A DNA stretch of 64,000 nt from Chitinophaga sp. E66 (lineage in GTDB: Bacteria > Bacteroidota > Bacteroidia > Chitinophagales > Chitinophagaceae). Under the pieces are notes generated by a model. The model was not told the origin of the DNA, made no database searches, and saw only the letters and a list, made by a program, of their open reading frames with translations. The DNA lies in assembly GCA_019285755.1 (NCBI GenBank), contig CP079103.1, positions 4,869,001 to 4,933,000 of the forward strand, given 5' to 3'. Both the position numbers and the translations under genes were made by a program. Numbering within the stretch: position 1 is the first letter of the stretch; each line of letters begins with the position of its first letter. Positions 1-11,800 of the stretch are shown one piece after another.

Positions 1-14
1 AGATCTGAAATACC

Positions 15-2325
15 TTAGGGCTCCGCCTCGAAGCGCCAGTTCCCCGGCGCCACCAGGAACCGCACGTAACCGCCCTCTGCCCCGTATGGCCGGACGTTCG
101 CTATCTCGCTGTATTTCCCTTTGGCGTATGCCAGGAGCCGTTTAAAATGATGCGTTTGATCTTTTTAGCCGGTATGGCGATGATGGTAGCTGTACCGGCA
201 GGCGTTTCCGCATCCAGCCGGAAGCGGCCGTTTCGGTTCACGAAGGCGGAACGGATAAGGCCTTTGACGGAGGGTACCGTGGCCGAGGCTTCCTCGATCT
301 TCCCCGGGCGGGGCATGATGCGGACGGTATCGTAACCCGGGCTGAGGGGCTCAATCCCGCATAGGTATTGCCCCAGTACCGTGAGGCCGCCGCCGCTCCA
401 GGCGTGGTTGACCGTACCGCCGCCAAAGCCCTTTTCCCCGATGCCCCATCCTTCGAAGAGGGTGGTGAAGCGGTTGTCGTTCACCATGTCCGCGAACCGT
501 TCTTTGTGGCGGGCCAGCGCCTCGTCGGGATAGCCCATCCGGAACATCGCTTCAAATACGTATTTCTCCATATAGGGGCTGGCATGCCGCTCCTGCGCGA
601 AGATCTTCATGATAGCGGGGTACTTCTCCGGCCCCGCGATCCCGGACACCACGGCCAGCGCCTGGGTACGGTCGTCGGTTTTGCCTTTGTAGGCGGTATC
701 GCGGTAGGATCTGCCATTCCAGAAGCGCGCGTTGAAGGCGGTATGCATCCGGGCGCGGGCAGCCGCGAATTGGGCGGCATCTGCGGGTTTATCCAACTCG
801 CGGGCCATACGCTCCATGCCATCCAGCGCTATGTAGTACCAGAGGTTGTACATGGGCAGCATGTCGCGGTTATCGCCCCAGTCTCCCAGGTCCAGTCGCC
901 GCGGCGGAACTTCATCAGTCCATGCCCGTCTGGCTCCCAGAGGGTGAGATATTTCTTTACGCCGTCGTACAGATCTGCGATGGTGGATTTATCGCCCGTG
1001 TTAAGGTAGTATGTCCAGATACCGTAGTAGCCCACGGTGGAGAGCACCTGGCAGGGCAGCTCGTCGAACCAGTTACCGGCGGGCACGGGGGCATAGAGCT
1101 TGCCGTCTGGCTGTTGCCAGCCGATGACCTCATGCAGCCATTTGCGGATCAGCCCATGCGCGGAGGGGTCCATGGCGTAGAACACTTCGCCGGCTTCGTT
1201 GACGGCGTCGCCCGTCCACTGGGCTCTTTCCCTTTCCGGGCAGTCCATGAAGTTATCGCGCATGGTCACGTATAAAGTGCGCAGGGCTTTTTCGCGGAGG
1301 TGGTTGAAGAAGGGATCGGAACAGGTGAAGTTGCCGGTGAACTCCGTATTGTACCCGGTTTCGCGGTATTTGAGGGATTTGATCTTCGTGCCTTTCGGGA
1401 ACACGTAATATACTTTATGCCCGTTCATCCACATGAGGTGCTCATAAGCCTGTGCCCCCTTGCGGGTCATGTATTCGCCGCGCAGGTTGGATTCCGCTCC
1501 GTTGAACAGGTGATAATTATCGGTAAAGAGGATACGTGCCCTCCCGCTTCGGCTTCTATTTCAAAATAGGGGTCACCTGGGCATTATAAGGCAGTTCGCA
1601 GACGATGGTATCGCCGGTGGAAACGGAAGGAAGGGCCGGTGCGTTGCGGTATTCCTTCAGGCCATAATCTTTCCATTGCGGGATGGGGCGCTTCACCAAC
1701 TGGTTCCAGGGATAGGAACCGGCAGGCCCCAGTTCGGCGGCGGCGCCCATCCATTTATCGTCAGTGCCGGGCTGTTCCCAGCCGGACCTTTCCAGGCGGG
1801 CGTCAAACAATACGTTCGATTCTGAAAGCCGCCAGTTGGGATACGGCGCACCGGCGATCTTGTAGGCCGGCATCATGGCCGCCTTCCAGCTGCGGTTGCT
1901 GCGGATGTGCGTATTGCCCGCATCACAGCTAAAGTACAAGCCTGCCCTGCCGCTGCTACGGTGAGAAAATCCGTCTTTCCCGAAATAGCACAGCAGCACC
2001 GCGATGGTGTTATCGCCTTTCTTCAGGAATGGCGCGAGGTCTACTTCATCCACGTATGTGTCCAGGGATTGGGGCCGCGTTTCAGCGCGCCTTCGAACAC
2101 GACCGCCTTACCGTTGATCCATAGCCAGTATTTGCTGTCTGCCGCGATAGACGCCAGCGCTTTGGCGGGCGCATCTTCCATCTTCACGGTTTTACGGAAA
2201 GCGATCCAGGAATTGGTGGCGCTCTGGCTGTGGCTGGTGGTGATCCATTGCGCGGGCGCGGGTTCCTGCGCCAGGGCTATTTGCACCGTCAGCAGCAGCG
2301 CCAGTATAGAGACGATAGGTTTCAT
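15..2325 (-). CDS. Alpha-L-rhamnosidase, GH78 family (frameshifted)
   Basis: Secreted glycoside hydrolase predicted to release terminal L-rhamnose from plant or bacterial glycans. The N-terminus (MKPIVSILALLLTVQIALAQ) is a signal peptide ending before residue 20. A beta-sandwich region follows to about residue 260, with jelly-roll-like WLWINGKAV, then the (alpha/alpha)6 catalytic domain with the GH78 signature DCPERERAQWTGDA, which carries catalytic acids, and RRGDWTWGDWGD. The C-terminus is a beta domain ending FLVAPGNWRFEAEP. About 770 residues restored, somewhat short for the family. Frame breaks lie near 140, 875, 1543, 1561 and 2047; three I resolved are repaired by one extra base in a G or T run (for example GGG to GGGG near 875). 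The SDR gene lies upstream on the same strand across a 90-bp gap with a palindromic repeat. Family assignment is firm; the exact linkage cleaved is inferred. Confidence 0.9.
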
Positions 2326-2370
2326 AACGCGGAATTGTGAATCCCCAAGATGGTAAAAGAAATTGAGGGA

Positions 2371-2400
2371 ACTGTCCCGTACTGTCCGGTACAGTCCCCT
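2371..2400. repeat. ACTGTCC decamer repeats and palindrome before the rhamnosidase
   Basis: Two direct 10-bp copies, ACTGTCCCGT and ACTGTCCGGT, are followed by ACAGTCCCCT. The last two make a perfect ACTGT-N5-ACAGT inverted repeat at 2381-2395. It lies 45-75 bp upstream of the rhamnosidase start, where a dimeric regulator could bind. No regulator is identified; the operator role is inferred from position and symmetry. Confidence 0.45.
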
Positions 2401-2415
2401 CCTCTACACCATCAA

Positions 2416-3310
2416 TCATCGCACGAGATCGCCATTCTCCGTTCCAATCAGTTCTCTTTCGCGCAGCGATGCGTCGTGTTCAGTATGTTTGCGCCATTGG
2501 CTGAAGGGCTTATCTGTCGGCTGCATGCTTTCGTACATGGTTTCCGCATTGGCCTGGTCGGGCTTGGCGTTCAGCATGCCCATCATCATTTTCGTTTGTG
2601 CGCCGGATACAATACGGCTTTCTCCTTTGATGAGCGCTTCGTACCCGTCGCGGGCTACTTCGGCGGGGTTGGCCAGTGAGTGTTCCTGGTATTCTTTGGA
2701 ATCGTCCATATGCGCTTTAAAGAAAAAGTCGGTATCCGTTCTGCCGGGCAGCAGTGCCGTTACGGTAACGCCGGTGCCTTCCAGCTCCACGCTCAGCGCC
2801 TGTGAGAAGGAAAGTATAAATGCCTTGGATGCGGCGTAAACGGCAAAATCGGGAGCAGGGGTTTTGGAGACGATGGACGCCAGGTTGAGTATCTTACCTT
2901 CTCCACGCTGCACCATATCGCAGGCGATCAGGCGGGTGAGGGTAAGGGGCGCCAATACGTTCAGTTGTACGAGGTCCATATGCCGTTGGAGGGGCACCTG
3001 GCAGAAGGGGCCTCTTTCTCCTGGCCTGCATTATTGATCAGGATGCTGACCGGCAGTTGCCGCGCCCTGATCGTTTCATACACCTGCATAGCCGCATCCG
3101 GCTGAAAGAGATCGGCAACGAGCGGAATAGCTGTTACGCCCTGAGTGCGGAATTCGTTGCACACTTCTTTCAATCGTTCGCCGCTGCGGGCCACCAGGAT
3201 GAGGTTGTGACCATCCTGGCACAGCAGTTTCGCCAGTTCGTACCCGATGCCGCTTGTGCCCCTGTTACCAGTGCATAACCGCGACTGCCTGATTTCATAT
3301 CGTTGTTCAT
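2416..3310 (-). CDS. Short-chain dehydrogenase/reductase (SDR), frameshifted
   Basis: NAD(P)-dependent oxidoreductase of the classical SDR fold, cytoplasmic. The cofactor motif reads VTGA-TSGIG after repair (TGxxxGIG, about residues 13-20), the NNAG motif sits near residue 90, and the catalytic pair is in VYAASK with an upstream NLAS serine motif. About 298 residues, normal for the family. Frame breaks lie near 3255 and near 3020; the second is a lost G in CAGGGAG, restoring INNAGQGERGPF. The start could be 3310 (MNNDMKSG) or the next ATG at 3298. Transcribed divergently from the AraC regulator at 3444, so that regulator may control it. Substrate cannot be told from sequence. Confidence 0.88.
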
Positions 3311-3443
3311 ATGCTTGGTTTTTCATGATGATGAATCGGTTTTATAGGATATGAGGCGTCAAACCCTGTTCCATTCCCCAACAGCCATGGCGGTATGTTT
3401 AACAGGATTGCTTACCTTTCGGGCAACTTAACTAACCGGCATC

Positions 3444-4259
3444 ATGCAAGCCTTCTCCCATATCAGGGATTTGTACAAGCCCATCCAACCCTCGGTCTCC
3501 GCTTCAGGGGAGGCGGTTTCGTATGTGGAGTTGTTACCTTGCCCCGCGCTACAACCGTACATCTATTGCTACTGGCAGTTAAAGACGAACGCACCGGCAA
3601 CGGAGCCCTTTCCTTATCGCGTGGTAGCGGATGGCTGTATGGATATTTTCTTTGAACCGGGTAACGCTGCTGAAACCTGGGTGATGGGTATCTCGGATGC
3701 GTATACGGAGTTTCCCCTTACGCGGGATTTCCATTATGCTGGCATCCGTTTCCTGCCGGGCATCTTTCCGCAACTATATCATATACCCGCCGATTCGCTG
3801 ACAGGCAAAACCGAAAACCTCCGCAATATCGATCCTGCGCTCACAGCACAGCTGGCAGACCGCTGTGCCGGGATCGTTCAGCCGGAAGCACTGGGCTTGG
3901 TGTTGGATGAGATATTCCTGGCATTGATCGCCGGCAAGACCTTCAGTCCGGATCACCGGTTCTACGATGCGCTGGACCTCATTCTCCGTCATAACGGCAC
4001 CATTCAACTCGAGAAGGAACTGCAAACGGGCATCAGCCCCAGGCAGCTGCGCCGCATGTTCGGGCAATATGTGGGCGATACGCCGAAAGCTTTCAGCAGC
4101 ATCGTCCGCTTCCAGCGGATACTGCAGGCGAAACCTTCATCCCGCAGCCTCCGGGAAGACAAACTCTTCTTCGACGCGGGGTACTATGACCAGTCGCATT
4201 TCATCCGCGAGTTCAGGCGGTTCTATGGGCTTACACCGGGCCAGGCCTGGGGCAGGTAA
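3444..4259 (+). CDS. AraC-family transcriptional regulator (DUF6597-type N-domain)
   Basis: DNA-binding regulator of 271 residues with an intact frame. The N-terminal sensory half contains PCPALQPYIYCYWQ and VVADGCMDIFF, typical of the DUF6597 subgroup of AraC proteins, which lack the usual cupin. The C-terminal half is a double helix-turn-helix: LRRMFGQYVGDTPKAFSSIVR and then FDAGYYDQSHFIREFRRFYG with the terminal LTPGQAW. It sits between a divergent SDR gene and a VOC-domain gene 77 bp downstream, and such regulators often control adjacent small enzymes. Ligand unknown. One of the few genes here without a frameshift. Confidence 0.9.
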   Translation: MQAFSHIRDLYKPIQPSVSASGEAVSYVELLPCPALQPYIYCYWQLKTNAPATEPFPYRVVADGCMDIFFEPGNAAETWVMGISDAYTEFPLTRDFHYAGIRFLPGIFPQLYHIPADSLTGKTENLRNIDPALTAQLADRCAGIVQPEALGLVLDEIFLALIAGKTFSPDHRFYDALDLILRHNGTIQLEKELQTGISPRQLRRMFGQYVGDTPKAFSSIVRFQRILQAKPSSRSLREDKLFFDAGYYDQSHFIREFRRFYGLTPGQAWGR

Positions 4260-4336
4260 CATTATGTCCGTTTTATACTATGTTCCCGGGCGGTGCGTGC
4301 CGACATTTGTATCGTCATCCACAAAAGACGAACATC

Positions 4337-4797
4337 ATGAAAAAATATCACGCGCTTGCCATCGCTTTACTCCTTTCCTTACCGCTATTCGCACAACAAA
4401 CCACTAAAACGAAGACCATGAAAATGAATGCCGGGATCATTACATCCAAACTGGCCGAAACCAAAAGTTCTACACCGAAACACTGGGCTTCGGCGTCACG
4501 TTCGAGAATGAGTTTTACCTGCTGATGCACACGCCGGGGCAGGCCGCGGAACTGAGCTTCCTGCTACCCGATCACCCCTCGCAGCAGCCATTGTTCCAGC
4601 CAGCTTTCGGCGGACAGGGCATGTACCTCACCATCGAAGTGGAGGACGTTGATAAGACTTACAAAGAGATCAAAGCGAAAGGCGTTCCCATCAAAATAGA
4701 ATTGCGCAACGAGCCCTGGGGCGACCGTCACTTCGCCATACAGGACCCCAACGGAATCGGGATCGACATCGTTACATACGCGCCGCCTGCACAATAA
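4337..4797 (+). CDS. VOC (glyoxalase/bleomycin-resistance fold) protein, frameshifted
   Basis: Small protein of the vicinal oxygen chelate fold, about 154 residues. The first 21 residues (MKKYHALAIALLLSLPLFAQ) look like a signal peptide, followed by MKMNAGIITSKLAETKKFY, LGFGVTFENEFYLL, MYLTIEVEDVD and the C-terminal half FAIQDPNGIGIDIVTY. One base is lost near 4463 in an A run (AAA to AAAA restores ETKKFYTETLGF). VOC proteins are usually cytosolic, so either this is exported or the true start is the internal ATG at about 4418 (MKMNAGII). It follows the AraC gene and ends at a strong hairpin. Substrate unknown; metal-ligand positions are not obvious. Confidence 0.82.
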
Positions 4798-4805
4798 CGG
4801 GCTTC

Positions 4806-4837
4806 AACCGTCCGGCTGTTAAGCCAGCCGGACGGTT
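4806..4837 (+). terminator. Hairpin terminator after the VOC gene
   Basis: Twelve-base-pair perfect stem (AACCGTCCGGCT / AGCCGGACGGTT) with an 8-nt loop, 9 bp after the VOC stop codon. No long T-run follows. Between here and 5032 I see no gene. Confidence 0.6.
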
Positions 4838-5032
4838 AGCCATTACCGCTATGTTGTTGATGTCTTTTACAAAATCACCCTCCATACGCGCACACAAAAC
4901 AGGCCAGACGCATCGACAGTAATTGAATTCAGCCGTGCATCACCTTGATGTTCAGCGTAGCCGATTACTGTTAAATAAATTTCCTGGCCGGCTAACTCCG
5001 TGCGGAATAAACCGGATTGATTACTTTTAGGC

Positions 5033-5750
5033 ATGACCTCCGCCCTACCCTGCACCGAATCATTTCAACGATATGGCTTTGCCGTTACGGCGCCAGTATA
5101 TTCAGCGAAACAGATTACAGCCATTACGGATGCTATTGCCGCGGCTGATCAGTCGTCAGTTACATTCCGGCGCTCTGCGGATCTTTTTGCCGTGAGGCGC
5201 TTTTTGCATGAGGTGCCTGCCGTACAATCGCTCATCCTGACGAAGGAATTGCAGGAGATCGTGGAAACCGTGGCCGGAAGCGGGTATGTTCCGGTTAAAT
5301 CCATCTACTTCGATAAGCCACCCGAATCAAACTGGTTCGTATCTTACCACCAGGACCTCACCATATCGGTAGACCGTAAATCAGACGCGGCAGGCTACGG
5401 CCTGGACCGTCAAACCCGGACAGTTCGCCGTACAGCCACCGCTTGCCATCCTGGAAGATAACCTCACCCTGCGCATCCATCTCGATGATACCGATGCCGA
5501 CAACGGCGCCCTGCGCGTGGTGCCCGGCTCTCACCTGAAAGGGATTTACCGCCCAGAAACCATCGACTGGTCCACAGAGAAGGAAGTTTACTGCGAGGTG
5601 CCCCGTGGCGCTGTCATGCTCATGCGGCCCTTATTGCTGCATGCATCCGGCCGTACCACGAACGGGCGCCGCAGGCGGGTGATCCATATTGAGTTCAGTA
5701 AAAGTGAATTACCGGCCGGTATGCAGTGGTCGGAATTACTGACTTCCTGA
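5033..5750 (+). CDS. Phytanoyl-CoA dioxygenase (PhyH) family oxygenase, frameshifted
   Basis: Fe(II)/2-oxoglutarate-dependent oxygenase of the PhyH family, cytosolic, about 238 residues. The iron-binding HxD is in SYHQDLTI near residue 105, and the distal ligand histidine is in LLLHASGRT near residue 200, with the 2OG-binding arginine a few residues after it. VVPGSHLKGIYR is the typical PhyH segment before the distal histidine. The frame is broken near 5400, where GPWTVKPGQFAVQPPLAILE continues in another frame. The gene stands alone between two terminators. Substrate cannot be assigned. Confidence 0.85.
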
Positions 5751-5772
5751 TTGGCACATCACTTCATACAAA

Positions 5773-5794
5773 AAGCCCCGCGAACGCGGGGCTT
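5773..5794. terminator. Bidirectional terminator hairpin
   Basis: Perfect 10-bp stem AAGCCCCGCG / CGCGGGGCTT with a 2-nt loop, flanked by A-rich sequence on the left. It lies between the convergent PhyH-type gene and the PhoPQ-related hydrolase gene and can serve both. Confidence 0.8.
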
Positions 5795-5818
5795 CGTTAT
5801 ATCAAAGCGATATGTAGA

Positions 5819-7165
5819 CTATCTGACCTTTTCTGTATCGGTCAGGAAAACGCGGGTGCTTACGGTGTAAGGCTGACCGTTTTCCTGGCTGTATTGTAAA
5901 TCCACATAAAGGCTTCATACCCTGTTGCGGGCAATGGGCGCGATACGGATACGTTTGCCGTGCGGGAAACGCCTAGGTTCCTGGACGTCCATTTGTCGTT
6001 CCGGAAATCCAGATCGGGAGAGCTGGCCGTCCAAACCACAACGTCTTCCAGCTTGTCGGAAGTAGCTTTGATGTTGAGGGTTACTTCTTTGCCTTTCTTC
6101 TTGATGGAATAGCTGCATTCGGGGTAATGCTGCCCGTTGAACGTGATGCCGAAAAAGGCGCTCAGTCCGTTCATGACCTGCTTGCCGTCGCCCATATTGT
6201 GGCCGGCGTTGGGAACATAGTTCAGCAGGTATTTACCGGGAATATCGTTGATGTAGTTCTTTACGTTGTCTACTACCCAGTATTCATCATTGGTGCCCAT
6301 AAAGAGCATTTTAGGCATGTCCAGTTTTTGCGGTAGCTGTAGGGATCTACCATGGTGGTGATGGCTTTGCCTTCCGGTGTTCCCGTTTGCTGCGGGATGC
6401 CGAGCTTCACGTAATCTTCTATCTGAATGCTGTATTCTTTCCAGGTCTCGATCTGGTAGTCGAGGCTTTTCGGCATATTCAGGATATCGATCACCATGGG
6501 GGCGATGGCTTTTACGCGGCCGTCGTTGGCGCCGGTCAGCCAGGTGGTCCACCCGCGCTTGGAGGCGCCGGCCACTACGAACTGCTCTACAGGCTTAGCG
6601 GCACGTTGGCGGGACAGCTCCTGTATGGCGTCCATCGCTTTAACGGCGCTCTTTACCATAGGGAACAGCAGTGGCCGGTATAGTCTTTCGACTGTTTGAA
6701 GTTGTGGAGGGTGTAGGAGATGAGCGCATCTTCCGTCAGGTCGTTATACAGCGGTTGATTGGGCGTCTGGCGCAATACGGCGGTGATGGCCTGCCGGTCG
6801 TGCGCGATCTGGCCGATGGCCTGGTAGAGCTTATCGTTGGCGCCCGTCCAGCGGGGCTCGCCGTCTTTCAGGGAACCGCCGGTAATGAAAAGCAGGGCCC
6901 CGTTATGTTTTACCTGCTTTGGAACGAACACCATCAGCTGATGTTTCCAGGTATGTTCGCGCCATTGTTGCGAGGTGAGCGCCACGGAATAAGCGGTGAT
7001 ATCGGCGACTTCAAAGGAATCGCGGACGGTCCACCGGAAAGATTTGTCGTTATTATCGAGGTAGCTGCGCAGGGCGTTTTCGGGTGTAACCTGTGCGCGG
7101 GCGGCTCCGGCGGCGAGCAGGAGCACCAGGAAGGAAGTGAGCGTTTTCAACATGCTGTATCTCAT
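5819..7165 (-). CDS. PhoPQ-activated pathogenicity-related (PqaA-like) alpha/beta hydrolase, frameshifted
   Basis: Exported alpha/beta-hydrolase-like protein of the PhoPQ-related family, about 445 residues. A signal peptide (MLKTLTSFLVLLLAAGAARAQ) precedes TPENALRSYLDN. The family signature is GASKRGWTTWLTGANDGRVK, containing the nucleophile serine, followed by IAPMVIDILNMP, an acid in MLFMGTNDEYW and a histidine in NAGHNMGDG, a plausible Ser-Asp-His triad. The true C-terminus is TRVFLTDTEKVR. Breaks near 6670, 6325 and 5900 (the last a lost T in TTTT). It begins 26 bp after the SusD stop and is probably co-transcribed with SusC/SusD. A lost base hides the SusD stop, so an uncorrected reading fuses the two proteins; they are separate. 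The biochemical function of this family is poorly known. Confidence 0.85.
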
Positions 7166-7190
7166 AATGCATTGGAATTTTCGGGTTTCA

Positions 7191-8885
7191 TTACCAGGGC
7201 TTGCCGGTTCCGCTGATGACCCAGGGTTTGGACCAGGGCTGTTCTGCGGGCCGTTGGCGCCGAAGGCGGAATAATTCGTTATCTCCAGCTTCGCGGCGGC
7301 GGCCATGATATTGGTATTATTCAGGTTTCTTTCATCTAACATATAATAGAACCGGACGGGTACCACGGGCCCTTTCGCGTTAGGCCCCGCTTTCAGTACG
7401 GGGAAGCCGGTGCGCTTGTAATCGGCCCAGGCTTCCGTTGCGTTCGTCCAGGCGGCTATCCATTTCTGCTCTATGATCTGCTGCTGTGTGCCCTGGAATG
7501 TTCCCACCGGACCAGCCAGGTAAGCGGCCAGCTTAGCTGTCACGCCCCATGCCATGAAGGAGGCTTCTATCCCCTTCCGGTAATGCGTTTCCGCATCGCC
7601 GGCGGCCCATCCTTTTAATGCGGCTTCCGCGAGGATGAAATGTACCTCCGCGGCGGAAATAAAACGCGCTTTCAGCAGCGGGCCTTTCGCTTCTTTATAA
7701 ATATCGTTCAGCCAGGACACATGCGCGTTGGTAGACGCCTGTGCCGCGTCGTTACTCATATTGTATACTGCCGGGCCGGCAAGCGCCGGCGGGAGGCCGA
7801 CATAGTCCTGATCCTGGTCGATGTCTGCCGGCGTAAGGCCCCGGGAGGCGAGCACATCGGGCGAGATGTACCGTACTTTGCGGGGCTCACCGTTTACGAT
7901 GGTATCGCGGGGCTGGTAAACGTTACCGGTGCCGGCGGGTTTGGTGTCGTCTACCAGCAGGAAACACTCCACCTTCTTCGCCCACACACCGAGCCGGGGA
8001 TCGCCGAGCGTCTGCAGCATATTCACGAATGTACTGCACATTTTGATGCGGCGGTAGCGGCTGCCGGCTTCGCGGTCGTAGGTGGCATTTACGGGCCAGG
8101 AATCGGCGTCGCTGGCACCGATGAAAGCCATGGTGGCATCATCTGCGGCGCTGAGGATCAGGGGTATTGTTCCGGGGCGGCCACGATCTTTTCGATACCC
8201 GGCCGGGCAACGGCGGGCAGTTTTTCGGAGAGGCGCATATAATATCGCAGGGCGAGGGAGTTGGCCATCTTACGCCATTTGGCCGGGTCGCCGCCGTAAT
8301 AGACATCTGCCAGATCAATGGGCGAGGTGTATTGGGCTTTAGGCTTTGACAGGAGTTGATTGGCGCGGTCGAGGTCTTGCAGGATGCCGGTGTACACTGC
8401 CTGCTGGGGTCGCAGGCGGGCGCGGCGTTGCCGGAGCCTTCCTGGTCGCCTTTGAGCGCCTGGCTGTAGGGGACGTCTCCATACAGATCCGTCAACAGGC
8501 CAAACAGCATCGCCTTCATCACGAGGGCCACGCCTTCGTGCAGCTCGAAGCCGGCTGCCTGGGCTTTGGTGAGCACCAGCTGGTTGTTGCGGAGGATGTC
8601 GTACCAGGTGGTCCAGCTATTGCTGCCGCCCCAGTCGTATTCATTATGGGCGCCTACCCATCCGTCTTTCTGCGTGTGCTGCATAACGCCGGCGAGATCC
8701 TGGAATCCGAGGTTCACATAGTTCTTACCGGTTTCGGTGAGCACGGTAGACAGCACGAAGCTGGGATTGGTTTTATCCGGGTTGGCGCCGTTGGGGTTTT
8801 CGTTGAGCGACATGAGGTGCTTCCGGCACGAGGGGGCGGACAGCATCAGGAGGCCACAGATAATAAGGGTCAGTCTGCTTTTCAT
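7191..8885 (-). CDS. SusD/RagB-like outer-membrane lipoprotein (SusD-like_2 type), frameshifted
   Basis: Surface lipoprotein that captures substrate for its SusC partner. The signal ends in a lipobox (LMLSAPSC, cysteine about residue 20). The mature part starts NENPNGANPDKTNPSF and includes VMQHTQKDGWVGAHNEY, YDILRNNQLVL and DLYGDVPYSQAL, the pattern of the second SusD-like family rather than classical SusD. Late motifs ISAAEVHFILAEAAL and IIEQKWIAAW are typical. It ends PWVISGTGKPW at 7191 once a C is added near 7235 (CCC to CCCC); other breaks are near 8150 and 8410. About 565 residues. Ten bp separate it from the SusC stop, so the pair is one transcript. Confidence 0.92.
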
Positions 8886-8895
8886 GTCGTATGAT

Positions 8896-11800
8896 TTAAA
8901 AGGTCAGATTGAGTTTGAAACCAATGGGGATCGACCAGGGCGTCACGTTATACCGTTCAATGCCCTGCTTGAACTGAATGCCTGATCCCTGTACGCCTGC
9001 CGCGGGCTGGTATGCCTGTTCTGGATCAACGCCGATCCTGGCGGCGGTCCACAGGATGATGTTACGGCTATATACGGAAAGGCCGGCGCTCCTTGCCCCT
9101 ATGCGCTTTACGATACCGGAAGGGATGTCATAAGAAAATGCCACTTCCCGCAATTTGAGGTATGAGGCCGGGAACAGGAACGCGCGGGTAAACGACCAGG
9201 TGGTGCTGCCCGCGTATGGCAGGGTCAGCGTTCCCGGGCCGCCGAGGTTCTCCGCGTAACCTGTGGGGTTGCCCTGCGGGTCGTATCCCGTGGCGCGTAC
9301 ACCGGGAATGAATACCCCGCCGTAGGGCAAGGTGTATGGGCCATAGGTAAAGGGATAACCGTTGTATTCCGGCGTAGGCCCGCCCACCAGGGGGAAGTAA
9401 TTCCCGTTCACACGTATCATGGCGTCCTGGTTTGCTTTCAGGTAACCGGCCAGTTCTTCGCCGCGCATATTGCCGGGATTGATCAGCTTGTCGAGGAAGC
9501 GCTGGGAGTTCCCGTGCTCTTCGCCATAGCGATATGTCTGCGACACGAAATCCCCTCCGCTGCGCCAGTCGAAGGTCATAGCCAGGAGAAGCGCTTATAG
9601 CTGATGGTGGTCTGCGCCCCCATGATGAAATCCGGGTTGAAGTTGCCGATCTTGTTGCGGGTGTTCTGCGCATCGATAGCCTGCCATTTGCCCACATTAT
9701 CGAGGATGGGGTAACCGAAGTAAGGCGACTTCTCATCCTTTACCGTTACCAGTTCCGCATCGTAGATATCGCCGATATCTTCGCCTACATATGTCCAGGC
9801 GCGCCGCCGCGGCCTTCTTCCCACAGTACATAATACGGCATGTCTTCCGTGAGGCTCACGATGCGGGTGCGGTTGCGCGTGAGGTTGAGGTTTACGTCCC
9901 ACCGGAAGTCTCTTTTCAATACAGGAGTGCCGCCAAGCGTCAGCTCCACACCGCGGCTACGCAGCAGCCCGGCGTTGATGTTCTTGCTGGAAAAACCGGA
10001 TGAGGGCGGGATCCTGGTACTGAATATCTGGTTCTTGTTCTCCACCACGTAATACGTGAAGTTGAAACGGAACCTGTCCTTGAACAGCACGATATCCGTT
10101 CCCGCTTCATATGAAGTGGCGATTTCCGGTTTGAGGTAAGGGTTGAGCAATGTGCCTGAAGTACCCAGGCGCGGGATGCTTTCCCAAGCGCCGGCATTAC
10201 TGAGCACGGCCTGGAGCTGGTATGGCGATGCGTCGTTACCCACCTTCGCGACACCGGCACGGAATTTAATCATGTTCACATTCCGGTGATCGATGCCCGC
10301 CAGCTTATCGGCCAATACGCTCAGCGAAGCGCTGGGATAGAAATAAGGCGCTGCGTCCGGCAGGGTGCTCGACCAATCGGTACGCCCTGTTACATCGAGG
10401 TAGATGCGGTCGCGGTAACCAATATTGGCCGTGCCGTATATGCTATGTACGCCTTTTTCGTAGCGGCTGGTCCAGGCGTCGAGGTTTTCGGGGAGAATGT
10501 TCTGCAGGGTGAATACACCGGGAACGATGAGGCCTGTACCGGGTTTATTGGTATTGCTCACGGTTTTACCGGTTTGATAACGCAGGTTGCCGCCGGCGGA
10601 GACGGAGAAGTCGAACGCTCCGGCACGTTGTTTATACGTGAGCAAGGCGTCTGCATTCCTTTCCATGTGGCTGATGCCGATGATGCCGTAAGCGCCGTTC
10701 CGGGAGTCGAGGTAACTGTTCGCGATTTTGGTTTCGCGTTCTTCCTTGTAGGTATCCAGGGCATATCGGACCATAAAGCTCAGCTGTGGCGTGATCTGCC
10801 AGTCGGCGTGGATATTCCCGAAAACGCGGTCGCGCACGAAGCCGTTCTGCACTTCGTACGCAAGGAACCAGGGATTATTGAATACGCCGTTGGCCTGCGT
10901 TCGCTGCTGGATCCCCTCCTGCCCCGGCATCCAATAGTCGCGCAGATCGCGGATATCGATATGCGGACTGAGGCTGTAGAGCCACTGCAGGGGATTGGTG
11001 CCACGGTCGCCCGCGGGCCGGTTATTGGAATGGCTCCGGCTGTAATCTACATTGGCGCTGATGCTCAGTTTCTGGTTGAGGCGCATCGTAGCGTTCAGGT
11101 TGAGCGCATTACGGAAGAGGTCGGTATTAGGAATGATGCCCTTATTCGTCATATTGGCGTACGACATGCGGTAGGCGATCAGGTCGTTGTTATTGGCGAT
11201 GGATACGTTGGTGGCCGAAGTGATGCCCGTATTCACGAAGTTTTTCGCATTATCGCGGTAAGACACCAGCGGCTTTGCGATTTTCTTCCCGTTTGCATCG
11301 AGCGGACTGTTCCATTGCACTTCCTCATAACCCATATCCAATTCGGCGCCGTAAGTACCGTCAATATTCTCAACTACCAGCGAACCGAAGGGATTGGTGA
11401 GCATGTTGCCGCTTCGCGAAACGGGGATGGCGGAGAACTGTCCTGATCCGAATTTAGTTTGCCACTGGAGGTATTTATATGGGATGTCGAACACAACATT
11501 CTGTGCGGCGTTTACGGTGAGCCGGTCTACTTTCCGGCCGGTCTTGGTGGTGATGATCACTACCCCGTTGCCCGCGCGGGAGCCGTATAGAGCCGCGGCG
11601 CTGGGGCCTTTGAGAACGGTTACGCTTTCGATATTGTCCATATTGATATCGGAGATCGCATTGCCATAGTCCACTTTGTTATTGCTGCCGATCTCGCTGA
11701 TATTATTGAGCGTGTTGGCTACAGGCACCCCGTCTATCACGAATAGCGGCTGGTTGTCGCTGCTGAGCGAGGTGGCGCCGCGGATGACCATATTAACGGA

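Noticed and set aside
10286..11446. 386-residue open frame on the plus strand inside susC
   Set aside because: Antisense shadow of a clear SusC gene; no known domain.
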